From: UBA8687 sp964564655
GTDB taxonomy: Bacteria > Nitrospinota > Nitrospinia > Nitrospinales > VA-1
Reading direction: 5' to 3'
Length of the DNA stretch: 39,601 bases
Assembly: GCA_964564655.1 (NCBI GenBank)
Contig: CAZMBO010000008.1
Span: 1 to 39,601, forward strand
In this document: one piece after another, positions 32,878 through 39,601 of the stretch
Layout of the letters: every line of letters begins with the position of its first letter
How positions within the stretch are numbered: the stretch's first letter is position 1
Program-made: the position numbers and the translations under genes
The notes under the pieces: model-generated
What the model saw: the letters and a program-made list of their open reading frames with translations, nothing else
What the model was told of the DNA's origin: nothing
Database searches by the model: none

Positions 32878-34626
32878 TTACTTCTCTCCTAAAGTAACAG
32901 GGTCCTGCATTTTCAATTTATACAAATTGTAATAAAGGTTTTTGTTGTTCATTAATTTTTCGTGTTGACCTGTTTCGACGACCCTGCCCTTTTCTAAAAC
33001 AATAATCTGATCAGCTTTATGAATTGTACTAAGGCGATGAGCGACAATAAAAGTGGTCCGACCTTCCATCAACTTCTCAACCGCTTCCTGAATTAAAGCC
33101 TCCGAACGATTGTCTAAAGAAGATGTAGCTTCATCCAGCACCAGAATTTTCGGATCTTTTAAGATTGCTCTTGCTATGGCGATCCTTTGCCTTTCTCCCC
33201 CTGAAAGCTTGGCTCCTTTTTCTCCCACTATGGTTTCATAGCCATTTTCAAGATCCACAATGAAGTCGTGAGCATTCGCTTTTCTTGCAGCATCCTCAAG
33301 TTCTTGATCCGTTGCATCCAATTTTCCATACAAAATATTTTCTTTCACTGTTCCACCAAACAATAAAGTCTCTTGAGGAACCAATGCAATCTGATTGAGA
33401 AAGCTTTTTCTGTCCAAACTTCGAATGTCATGTTCATCCAGCCGAATGCTGCCTTGGCTGACATCAAAAAACCGATGCAATAGTTTTATAACGGTCGATT
33501 TCCCCGCCCCACTAGGCCCCACCAATGCGACAGTTTGCCCCGGTTGTACATCAAAGCTTATATTGTGTAGAATTTTAAATTCTTGGCGATAACCAAATGA
33601 GACATTTTCAAATTGAATACGGCCCGTAATATTTTTCAAAAATATCGGGTTTTCAGGGTTGTCAATAGCAGGAGCAGTATCCAAGATTTCATAAACTCTT
33701 CTAATCGCTCCAGATGCTTCCTGAATTTGCGTATAAAGGCGGACAAAAGTTCCGATTGGGCCTGCAACAATCAAAGCGTAAAGAAAAAATGCGGCGAGTT
33801 CTCCTGGTGTCGTTACACCCGACATTACTTGATAACCTCCATACCAGATCAAAATCGCAGACACTATAAAAGTAAGGCCAAGAATGAAAGGACCGAAAAA
33901 GGATGAAATCTTAAGCTTATCTACCGCCCTTTCAAATGCAGTTTCAATTTCTTTCTTGAATCTTTCGCGCTCATAATTTTCTCGGGTAAAAGATTTTACA
34001 ATCTTTATCGAAGAAGCAACTTCTTCCAAAACCACAACAGCTTGAGCAACCTGGTCTTGTAATTTTTCAGAAAAAATCCTCAAACGTTTTCCAAATACTC
34101 TGGCAAAAATCATCAACGGAGGTAGAATCAATAGTATGAGTCCGGTCAACTTCCAGTTCAGATATAAAATGATTGCCATGGCTCCAATAAGTGTGATGCT
34201 TTGTCGCAACAAAGCTACTGGAATGGAGATCAAGGCATTCTGAATAACCGAGATATCATTATTCATTCGTGAAAGAATTTCGCCTACACGGCGTTCTTGA
34301 AAAAATCTCAGAGATAAAGATTGGATGTGAGAAAAAAATTCAATACGAAAATCCGTCGTCATCCTGTGACCGACAAATCCAAAAACATAGTTATGAGTTA
34401 CTGCAAAGACTGCCTGCAATATAATGATAAAAAATAAATCCCACGCAAGTCCGTCGAGAATCTGGCTATCTTTAAGAATCACCACGGCATTGATCATATT
34501 ACGGACGATCAAAGGCAATACTAGATTGACCAAAGAAGTCAGGGTTAAGCAAATGAACGCAAAAATCAGACTTTTGGTATAGGGTCTGGCATATTTAAAA
34601 ATTTTTCGAAATTCTTTCATACACAA
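32878..34626 (-). CDS. MsbA-like ABC exporter (permease-ATPase fusion)
   Basis: A 582-residue half-transporter. Six membrane helices (about 18-310) are followed by the nucleotide-binding domain with Walker A GPSGAGKST, Q-loop LVPQETLLF, signature LSGGERQRIAIARA, Walker B ILVLDEATSSLD and H-loop VAHRLST. The family includes lipid A flippase MsbA and multidrug exporters such as BmrA. Its 30-bp spacing after the decarboxylase beta gene places it in the same transcription unit as the decarboxylase and epimerase. It may therefore export a related product. A housekeeping lipid A role cannot be excluded. Confidence 0.88.
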   Translation of the reverse strand: MCMKEFRKIFKYARPYTKSLIFAFICLTLTSLVNLVLPLIVRNMINAVVILKDSQILDGLAWDLFFIIILQAVFAVTHNYVFGFVGHRMTTDFRIEFFSHIQSLSLRFFQERRVGEILSRMNNDISVIQNALISIPVALLRQSITLIGAMAIILYLNWKLTGLILLILPPLMIFARVFGKRLRIFSEKLQDQVAQAVVVLEEVASSIKIVKSFTRENYERERFKKEIETAFERAVDKLKISSFFGPFILGLTFIVSAILIWYGGYQVMSGVTTPGELAAFFLYALIVAGPIGTFVRLYTQIQEASGAIRRVYEILDTAPAIDNPENPIFLKNITGRIQFENVSFGYRQEFKILHNISFDVQPGQTVALVGPSGAGKSTVIKLLHRFFDVSQGSIRLDEHDIRSLDRKSFLNQIALVPQETLLFGGTVKENILYGKLDATDQELEDAARKANAHDFIVDLENGYETIVGEKGAKLSGGERQRIAIARAILKDPKILVLDEATSSLDNRSEALIQEAVEKLMEGRTTFIVAHRLSTIHKADQIIVLEKGRVVETGQHEKLMNNKNLYYNLYKLKMQDPVTLGEK

Positions 34627-34656
34627 AGGGCAGCAGTCTTTTTATTTCGACGGCCT

Positions 34657-35217
34657 TTAGCCAATGGCTTGCATAAATCGTTTGGTGATTTCTTCGGGAG
34701 TATGGGTTACTCGTCCAGTAGAGGGATCAAAACAAGGTTTAACCTTGATGAGTAGAAAATTTGGTCCAGGCAATTCTTTTAGTTTTAGAAATGCTACTTT
34801 TATTTCATCCTTTTTTTCAACTCTCAAAGCATTTTTATAACCCGAACTTTTCGCAATTTCTTCCAACTGCACCTTACTTGAGAGAGATCTCTGATTTCCC
34901 GTTGACTCATATACCTCATTATCAATAACTACATGGATCAGGTTTTTGGGTGCTTCCGCAGCAATCATGGCCAACGTACCTAAGGCCATCAGCACATTTC
35001 CATCGCCATCGATAATGATTACTTTTTTTTCAGGTTTACATATGGCAACCCCCAAACCAATGGAAGAGGCTAATCCCATCGATCCAATCATATAAAAATT
35101 AGCTTCACGATCCTTAAGGGCAAACGATTCACGGCAAATAAAGCCGTTGGCATGAACCACTGGTTCATCATCTTTTATATGTGGCAATAACTCCTGAAAT
35201 GCTTCAGCGCCTTTCAT
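34657..35217 (-). CDS. ThDP-dependent decarboxylase, beta (PP-domain) subunit
   Basis: A 186-residue protein equal to the C-terminal half of phosphonopyruvate decarboxylase or the beta subunit of sulfopyruvate decarboxylase. NFYMIGSMGLASSIGLGVA precedes the thiamine diphosphate/Mg motif IIIDGDGNVLMALGTLAMI, completed by VIDNEVYESTGNQRS. Both families share these segments. ATG 35217 was chosen because AGAAAGGG lies 7 nt before it; it overlaps the alpha gene by 14 bp, implying a stoichiometric complex. The substrate could be phosphonopyruvate, sulfopyruvate or another 3-substituted pyruvate. Confidence 0.82.
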   Translation of the reverse strand: MKGAEAFQELLPHIKDDEPVVHANGFICRESFALKDREANFYMIGSMGLASSIGLGVAICKPEKKVIIIDGDGNVLMALGTLAMIAAEAPKNLIHVVIDNEVYESTGNQRSLSSKVQLEEIAKSSGYKNALRVEKKDEIKVAFLKLKELPGPNFLLIKVKPCFDPSTGRVTHTPEEITKRFMQAIG

Positions 35218-35752
35218 CAAACAACCCTTTCTCAACGATCAATGTGTAGGGTAATTTCTCTTCACAAATTTTCTTTTTTGCCTGTTTAAGAACCTCTTCA
35301 CAATTTTCTTCACTGAGTAGAGAATACTCCATACTAGCTGTTTGCAGAAGTTTCTTATCGATGTCACCCATAATAATATGTTCGGGGGCATCCTTCCCGT
35401 CTTTTCCACGCCAACTCATAATCACCAGAATGGGAATATTGTAAATTAAATTGAGCGAGGTGAAGGCATTGAGGCTATAACCTAATCCCGAATTCTGCAT
35501 AAGTAGAACAGGCATTGTTCCTGCAAGGTAGGCACCTGTACACAATCCCACAGCTGCATCTTCGCGTACCGCAGGAATATAACGGGCTTCTTCCTGGCTC
35601 TCCAGTTCATAAATCAATCCAGATAATAAAGAGCAAGGTACTCCAGTAAAAAATTTGTAACCCTCCTGGATTAAGCACTTAATAAATGACTGAGATGTTA
35701 GGGAAAACATATGCAAACTTTTACCAATTTTGGATATTTCGTTCGCCGCCAT
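35204..35752 (-). CDS. ThDP-dependent decarboxylase, alpha (PYR-domain) subunit
   Basis: A 182-residue partner of the beta subunit. YKFFTGVPCSLLSGL resembles the FFTGVPDSLL start of phosphonopyruvate decarboxylase, with Cys for Asp. AVREDAAVGLCTGAYLAG holds the ThDP-activating Glu. LLMQNSGLGYSLNAFTSL and SWRGKDGKDAPEHIIMG match both Ppd and sulfopyruvate decarboxylase alpha. I place the start at ATG 35752 with GGGTGAG a few bases upstream, overlapping the epimerase gene by 32 bp; ATG 35710 is an alternative. The frame upstream of 35752 only shadows the epimerase gene. Confidence 0.82.
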   Translation of the reverse strand: MAANEISKIGKSLHMFSLTSQSFIKCLIQEGYKFFTGVPCSLLSGLIYELESQEEARYIPAVREDAAVGLCTGAYLAGTMPVLLMQNSGLGYSLNAFTSLNLIYNIPILVIMSWRGKDGKDAPEHIIMGDIDKKLLQTASMEYSLLSEENCEEVLKQAKKKICEEKLPYTLIVEKGLFDERR

Positions 35753-36659
35753 ACTCACCCTGGAGCTTGTGAATGAGTTTGATATATTCTTTGATTGATT
35801 CTTCACCCCTGAATTCCACACCAATTTCTTTGGCAGCCTGATTTGACATTGGAACTCCTTCATCTCCCATAACACCCTCACACTCACCAAATGAATCAAT
35901 AGTATCGGCAATCATCTTCCCTAAAGTCAGATTATGTATATGGCCATCAATAAGGTGATAAATTTTCCCCGCTGCCTCTGAATTGCCCAGTACACATTGA
36001 ATGCCTTGAACTACAGAATCCACCGATACATATTTTGTGCTTCCTTTTAAATCAACATTGTAATTCGTGGCCAGATAGTCAATTGTCTGAAACCATTCCG
36101 ATTTATCAATTTGCGGACGCACACCATAAATTGTAACAGGACGTAAAATGGTGATATCGAATGCTCGACTTTTTTGGAATTGAAAACAAAACCCTTCGAT
36201 CGAATTTTTAATAGACCCATATAAACTGCCTGGACGCACAGGATGATTTTCGTCCATAGGATTTTCTTTATTCACGGTGGGAAGTACTTCTCCAAAAATA
36301 GTACAGGAGCTCATGAAGATAACCTGTTTTACTTTGGCTTTACGCGCTTCTTCCAACAAATCAAAAGCGCCATCAATATTGACCTTTATCAATTCTTCCA
36401 CTGTTTGAACAGGTCCCGGGAAATGGGCAAGATGCACCAAAACTTCCGCATCCTGAACAAGCTTGGCAAGCGATTCCTTATCTTCCAAGCCGCCAATAAT
36501 ATAATCAATATCTTCAAAGGTCTTCAGATGTTCAACGACACTGCCTTCACGAATTAGAGCTTTGATGTTGTAGGTGGCACTTTCAGAATTATCTTCCAAA
36601 AGCTTTTTTACAAAATGGGACCCCACCATTCCAGTAATGCCGGTGAGTGCAATATTCAT
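35721..36659 (-). CDS. NAD-dependent epimerase/dehydratase (extended SDR)
   Basis: A 312-residue extended short-chain dehydrogenase. The N-terminal NAD-binding motif is ALTGITGMVGSHFVKKLL (GxxGxxG). VLVHLAHFPGP is the strand-4 region, MSSCTIFG supplies the catalytic Ser/Thr, and SLYGSIKNSIEGF supplies Tyr and Lys of YxxxK. Relatives act on nucleotide sugars or small keto/hydroxy compounds; the substrate is unknown. ATG 36659 is preceded by GGAGG at ideal spacing. It is the first gene of the unit with the decarboxylase subunits and the ABC exporter, behind the promoter at 36722-36750. Confidence 0.85.
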   Translation of the reverse strand: MNIALTGITGMVGSHFVKKLLEDNSESATYNIKALIREGSVVEHLKTFEDIDYIIGGLEDKESLAKLVQDAEVLVHLAHFPGPVQTVEELIKVNIDGAFDLLEEARKAKVKQVIFMSSCTIFGEVLPTVNKENPMDENHPVRPGSLYGSIKNSIEGFCFQFQKSRAFDITILRPVTIYGVRPQIDKSEWFQTIDYLATNYNVDLKGSTKYVSVDSVVQGIQCVLGNSEAAGKIYHLIDGHIHNLTLGKMIADTIDSFGECEGVMGDEGVPMSNQAAKEIGVEFRGEESIKEYIKLIHKLQGEYGGERNIQNW

Positions 36660-36721
36660 TTGTTCCTCCAAATCCTAATGGATTTATTTTTATTTATTAT
36701 GGTTGTCATACAGAATTTTTT

Positions 36722-36750
36722 ATTATGATTACCCCAAAAAATGATGTCAA
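36722..36750 (-). promoter_or_regulatory. Strong sigma70-type promoter of the epimerase-decarboxylase-exporter operon
   Basis: Minus strand: TTGACA (36750-36745, perfect), 17-nt spacer, CATAAT (36727-36722, 5 of 6). Expected start near 36715, leaving a leader of about 56 nt before the epimerase ATG. Confidence 0.75.
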
Positions 36751-36817
36751 CCTTTTTTGCGCTTTTTGCCGTATTCATAATTTTCCACAGACAAAAATAT
36801 AGACTAATAAAATTTAT

Positions 36818-39448
36818 TCAAGGAGTTCTATTTATAACAGCCTGAGCCGCAGCAAGAATGGCTGTGGGCACACGGTAGGGAGAACAACTCACATAGTCAA
36901 AACCTAAACGGCTAAAAAACCCAATGGAAGAAGGATCTCCCCCATGCTCACCGCATACCCCTATATGGATTTTAGGTTTGACCTTTCGTCCTTTTTCAAA
37001 AGCTATTTGTACTAATTGGCCTAAGCCTTTCTGATCAAATGATACAAACGGGTCATGATCCAGCAATTCCATATCAACATATTGTCTGAGAAAGCTCCCG
37101 GAGTCATCACGGCTAAACCCAAACGCAGTTTGTGTCAAATCGTTTGTTCCAAAAGAAAAGAAATCTGCTTCACTGGCAATTTCATCTGCTGTCAGGGCAG
37201 CTCGAGGAACCTCTATCATGGTGCCAATTTTAAAATCCAAATTGGTACTTTCTTTTTTTAAAACTTCAGAAGCTACCTCCAAAATAAATTCACGAACAAT
37301 TTTAAATTCATTAACATGCCCTATCAGAGGAACCATAATTTCAGGATAAACTTTGATCCCATCTTTAACCAGACGGCATCCTGCCTCTAAAATGGCACGA
37401 GCCTGCATTTTATAAATTTCAGGGAAGGTAATGCCGAGTCGGCATCCTCTATGGCCAAGCATAGGATTCATTTCACTCATACTCTCAATTTTTTTGCTCA
37501 AAGCACTACTAGAAAGTTCCATGTCACGAGCTAAGTTTTTTATCTCTTGAGTGGCACGCGGCAAAAATTCATGAAGGGGAGGGTCAAGCAATCGAATTGT
37601 TACCGGAAGGCCTTCCATCGCTTTAAAAATACCTAAGAAATCATTTCGCTGGACTGGAAGGAGCTTTCTTAAAGCTTTATTTCGAACCTTATCGCTGTCA
37701 GCAAGAATCATTTTACGAACCTGGAAAATATGCTCCTTATCAAAAAACATATGTTCTGTTCTGCAAAGTCCTATTCCCTGAGCTCCGAACTCCCTTGCCA
37801 TCAATGCATCATTCGGCGTATCTGCATTTGCCCGAACTTTTAACGAACGAGTTTCTCCAGCCCAAGTCACCATACGGGTAAAAGAGCCCGTCAACTTTGA
37901 TTGAGTCAAAGGAACAATACCTTCAATTACCTCCCCAGTGGTTCCATCCAGAGTAAGAGGAGTCAGCTCTTTCATTTTGACTCCCCCCAACGAGCAGGTT
38001 TTTCGACGGCTATTCACGATCAACCCTTCCACCCCGGAGACACAGGGTTTCCCCATTGCCCGGGCGACCACCGCAGCATGTGATGTCATCCCCCCCTTTG
38101 CTGTGATAATACCTTCAGCCACATTCATGCCTCGAATATCCTCGGGAGAGGTTTCCATTCTAACTAAGATTACCTTTTCCTTTTTTTCTACCATTTCCTC
38201 TGCCGCTGCCGAGGTAAAAACAATTTTTCCGACTGCCGCACCCGGTGATGCCCCCAATCCTTTACCTAAGCGTTTGACTTTTGCTTTCGGATCTATCATT
38301 GGGTGAAAAAGTTGATCTAACTGCACAGCGGGAACTCTCATCAGAGCTTCACTCTTGTCGATCAAGCCTTCATCCACCATATCTACGGCCACCTTAATAG
38401 CCGATTCCGCAGTTCGTTTTCCGGATCTAGTCTGTAGTAAATATAATTTTTCATTTTCAATCGTGAACTCCATATCCTGCATATCTCTATAATGCTTTTC
38501 CAGCCTTCGATAGACAGTCACTAATTCTTGATAAATATCCGGCATATCGATTTCAAGCTGGTCAATCGAGTTTGGGGTACGAATTCCCGCAACTACATCT
38601 TCACCCTGTGCATTGATCATGTATTCGCCGAAGAATTTCCTTTCTCCAGTAGCCGGATTACGGGTGAACGCCACCCCCGTTGCAGAGGTTTTACCCATAT
38701 TCCCAAAAACCATCGACTGCACCGTTACTGCCGTCCCCCAATCGTGTGAATATCCATTCATCCTTCTATAAATAACCGCTCGCTCCGTGTTCCAAGAGTT
38801 GAATACTCCTTCTACAGCCATTCGTAACTGCTTCATTGGGTCATCAGGGAATTTTTTATTCGTATCACGAATAACAAGGGCTTTAAACTTTTTTATGATC
38901 GATTTTAAATCTTTAATCGAAAGTTCCGTATCGACTTTGATGGAACGCCTTTTCTTTTCTTTTTCTAAAATTGTTTCAAATCGAGCACTATCAATATGTA
39001 AAACAACATTACTAAACATAGAAATAAATCTACGATAAGTATCGAGAGCGAACCATTCGTTTTGTGTTTTTTTCGCTAGACCACTAAGACTTTCTTCGTT
39101 GAGGCCCAAGTTCAACACTGTATCCATCATGCCCGGCATAGAAACTCGAGCTCCGGAACGAACTGAAACCAGTAAAGGATTTTCAGAGCCACCAAATTTT
39201 TTACCCACTGTTTTCTCAAGGGATTTTAAATGCATTAAAATTTCATCCCATAATTTTGGAGAAAATTTATTTTTATTTTTAAAATAATTAACACATGCTT
39301 CGGTAGAGACAGTAAAGCCGGGTGGAACATCTATGCCCAACGATGCCATTTCAGCAAGGTTAGCGCCTTTACCTCCCAAGAGATTTTTCATGTTTGCCTT
39401 GCCATCAGCTTTCTTTCCGGCAAAAGCATATACAAGTTTTTTGGTCAT
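36818..39448 (-). CDS. ppdK: Pyruvate, phosphate dikinase
   Basis: PPDK interconverts pyruvate, ATP and phosphate with PEP, AMP and pyrophosphate, supplying PEP for gluconeogenesis. The 876 residues are full length. The ATP-grasp domain opens with NLLGGKGANLAEMASLGI. The swivelling phosphohistidine domain has GGMTSHAAVVARAMGKPCVSG, with the catalytic His and the adjacent Thr that a PDRP-type regulator phosphorylates in other organisms. The C-terminal PEP domain includes GLCRTEHMFF and GVCGEHGGDP, with the general-acid Cys. It is a single gene; the ATG lacks a good ribosome site, and no clear promoter is visible in the 153 bases before it. Confidence 0.97.
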   Translation of the reverse strand: MTKKLVYAFAGKKADGKANMKNLLGGKGANLAEMASLGIDVPPGFTVSTEACVNYFKNKNKFSPKLWDEILMHLKSLEKTVGKKFGGSENPLLVSVRSGARVSMPGMMDTVLNLGLNEESLSGLAKKTQNEWFALDTYRRFISMFSNVVLHIDSARFETILEKEKKRRSIKVDTELSIKDLKSIIKKFKALVIRDTNKKFPDDPMKQLRMAVEGVFNSWNTERAVIYRRMNGYSHDWGTAVTVQSMVFGNMGKTSATGVAFTRNPATGERKFFGEYMINAQGEDVVAGIRTPNSIDQLEIDMPDIYQELVTVYRRLEKHYRDMQDMEFTIENEKLYLLQTRSGKRTAESAIKVAVDMVDEGLIDKSEALMRVPAVQLDQLFHPMIDPKAKVKRLGKGLGASPGAAVGKIVFTSAAAEEMVEKKEKVILVRMETSPEDIRGMNVAEGIITAKGGMTSHAAVVARAMGKPCVSGVEGLIVNSRRKTCSLGGVKMKELTPLTLDGTTGEVIEGIVPLTQSKLTGSFTRMVTWAGETRSLKVRANADTPNDALMAREFGAQGIGLCRTEHMFFDKEHIFQVRKMILADSDKVRNKALRKLLPVQRNDFLGIFKAMEGLPVTIRLLDPPLHEFLPRATQEIKNLARDMELSSSALSKKIESMSEMNPMLGHRGCRLGITFPEIYKMQARAILEAGCRLVKDGIKVYPEIMVPLIGHVNEFKIVREFILEVASEVLKKESTNLDFKIGTMIEVPRAALTADEIASEADFFSFGTNDLTQTAFGFSRDDSGSFLRQYVDMELLDHDPFVSFDQKGLGQLVQIAFEKGRKVKPKIHIGVCGEHGGDPSSIGFFSRLGFDYVSCSPYRVPTAILAAAQAVINRTP

Positions 39449-39503
39449 AAATAAATAAGCGCTTTACGCTTTCAAAATAGGGTTAAAAATAAGAAGTAAA
39501 ACT

Positions 39504-39523
39504 CTAAACCATCGAGTACCTCC
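39504..39523 (-). other. Two-codon ORF with perfect ribosome site in the ppdK leader
   Basis: On the minus strand GGAGG (39523-39519) is followed after 6 nt by ATG GTT TAG (39512-39504). This minimal start-stop lies 55 nt before the ppdK ATG and is out of frame with it. It may be a chance match or a small leader element. Confidence 0.2.
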
Positions 39524-39601
39524 AAACATCAACCTTTCTTCAAAATAATTTTTGAAAAGTCTGCAAGGTCTGAAAATAAACAGGATATATCTCGGAGCAA
39601 G

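Noticed and set aside
36818..39448. ppdK as part of a phosphonate pathway with the decarboxylase operon
   Set aside because: PPDK makes PEP, the substrate of PEP mutase, but no mutase is present in the window, and ppdK is a common central-metabolism gene with its own transcription unit.

Overview
The window is chromosomal DNA from a Gram-negative bacterium. It carries lipid A/Kdo genes (lpxK, two waaA-type genes), lptE, a LapA-LapB-like protein, nagZ, a type IV pilin and an MsbA-type exporter. By eye it is moderately AT-rich. Three runs of exactly 100 N (14443-14542, 23385-23484, 31015-31114) mark it as a draft scaffold, probably a metagenome-assembled or single-cell genome. The gene mix (pyruvate phosphate dikinase, LPS genes, FtsK, NadB, MiaB, a cytoplasmic-looking B12-binding protein) fits a Nitrospinota or deltaproteobacteria-like lineage, but that placement is an impression only. 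No phage genes, transposases, CRISPR arrays, rRNA or tRNA genes were recognised.

Layout. 0-3.8 kb: lpxK (-) diverges from two tandem Kdo-transferase genes (+). 3.8-5.3 kb: a sodium/solute symporter (-) overlaps the second transferase tail to tail. 5.3-9.4 kb: leuS-lptE-holA (+), a classic gene order, facing rpsT (-), which has a near-consensus promoter and a UUG start. 10-12 kb: an RlmM-like methyltransferase, a TPR protein and a GlpE-type rhodanese. 12.1-14.3 kb: plsC, gamma-carbonic anhydrase and an MTA-phosphorylase-family gene (-). The first gap is flanked by a perfect 55-bp duplication that looks like unmerged contig overlap. 14.9-19.9 kb: nadB-ftsK (overlapping by 8 bp) and a BtuF-like gene (-). 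20.0-20.5 kb: a pilin with a sigma54-like promoter and a strong intrinsic terminator. 20.8-23.4 kb: nadD-rsfS-dksA-like-lapAB-like (+), running into the second gap. 23.5-27.0 kb: HTH regulator, aroB, a possible 44-aa membrane peptide, a metallo-beta-lactamase-fold hydrolase and an ADP-ribosylglycohydrolase-like gene (-), ending in the same gap. 27.2-30.5 kb: miaB (+), an unrecognised 481-aa protein (-) and an 83-aa hypothetical gene (+) whose stop codon lies in a hairpin. 30.6-32.8 kb: a fabF-type gene broken by the third gap, and nagZ. 32.9-36.7 kb: an operon (-) of an NAD-dependent epimerase, a two-subunit ThDP decarboxylase of the phosphonopyruvate/sulfopyruvate type and an MsbA-like ABC exporter, behind a consensus-like promoter. 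36.8-39.4 kb: ppdK (-).

Most genes are housekeeping: outer-membrane biogenesis, NAD and aromatic biosynthesis, tRNA and ribosome functions. The least explained parts are the epimerase-decarboxylase-exporter operon, the 481-aa orphan, the ARH-fold protein lacking its usual metal motifs, the LapA-LapB-like fusion, the two divergent Kdo transferases, and the small ORF plus non-canonical start between aroB and the metallo-hydrolase. The first 90 bases and the 153 bases after ppdK contain no gene I can support.
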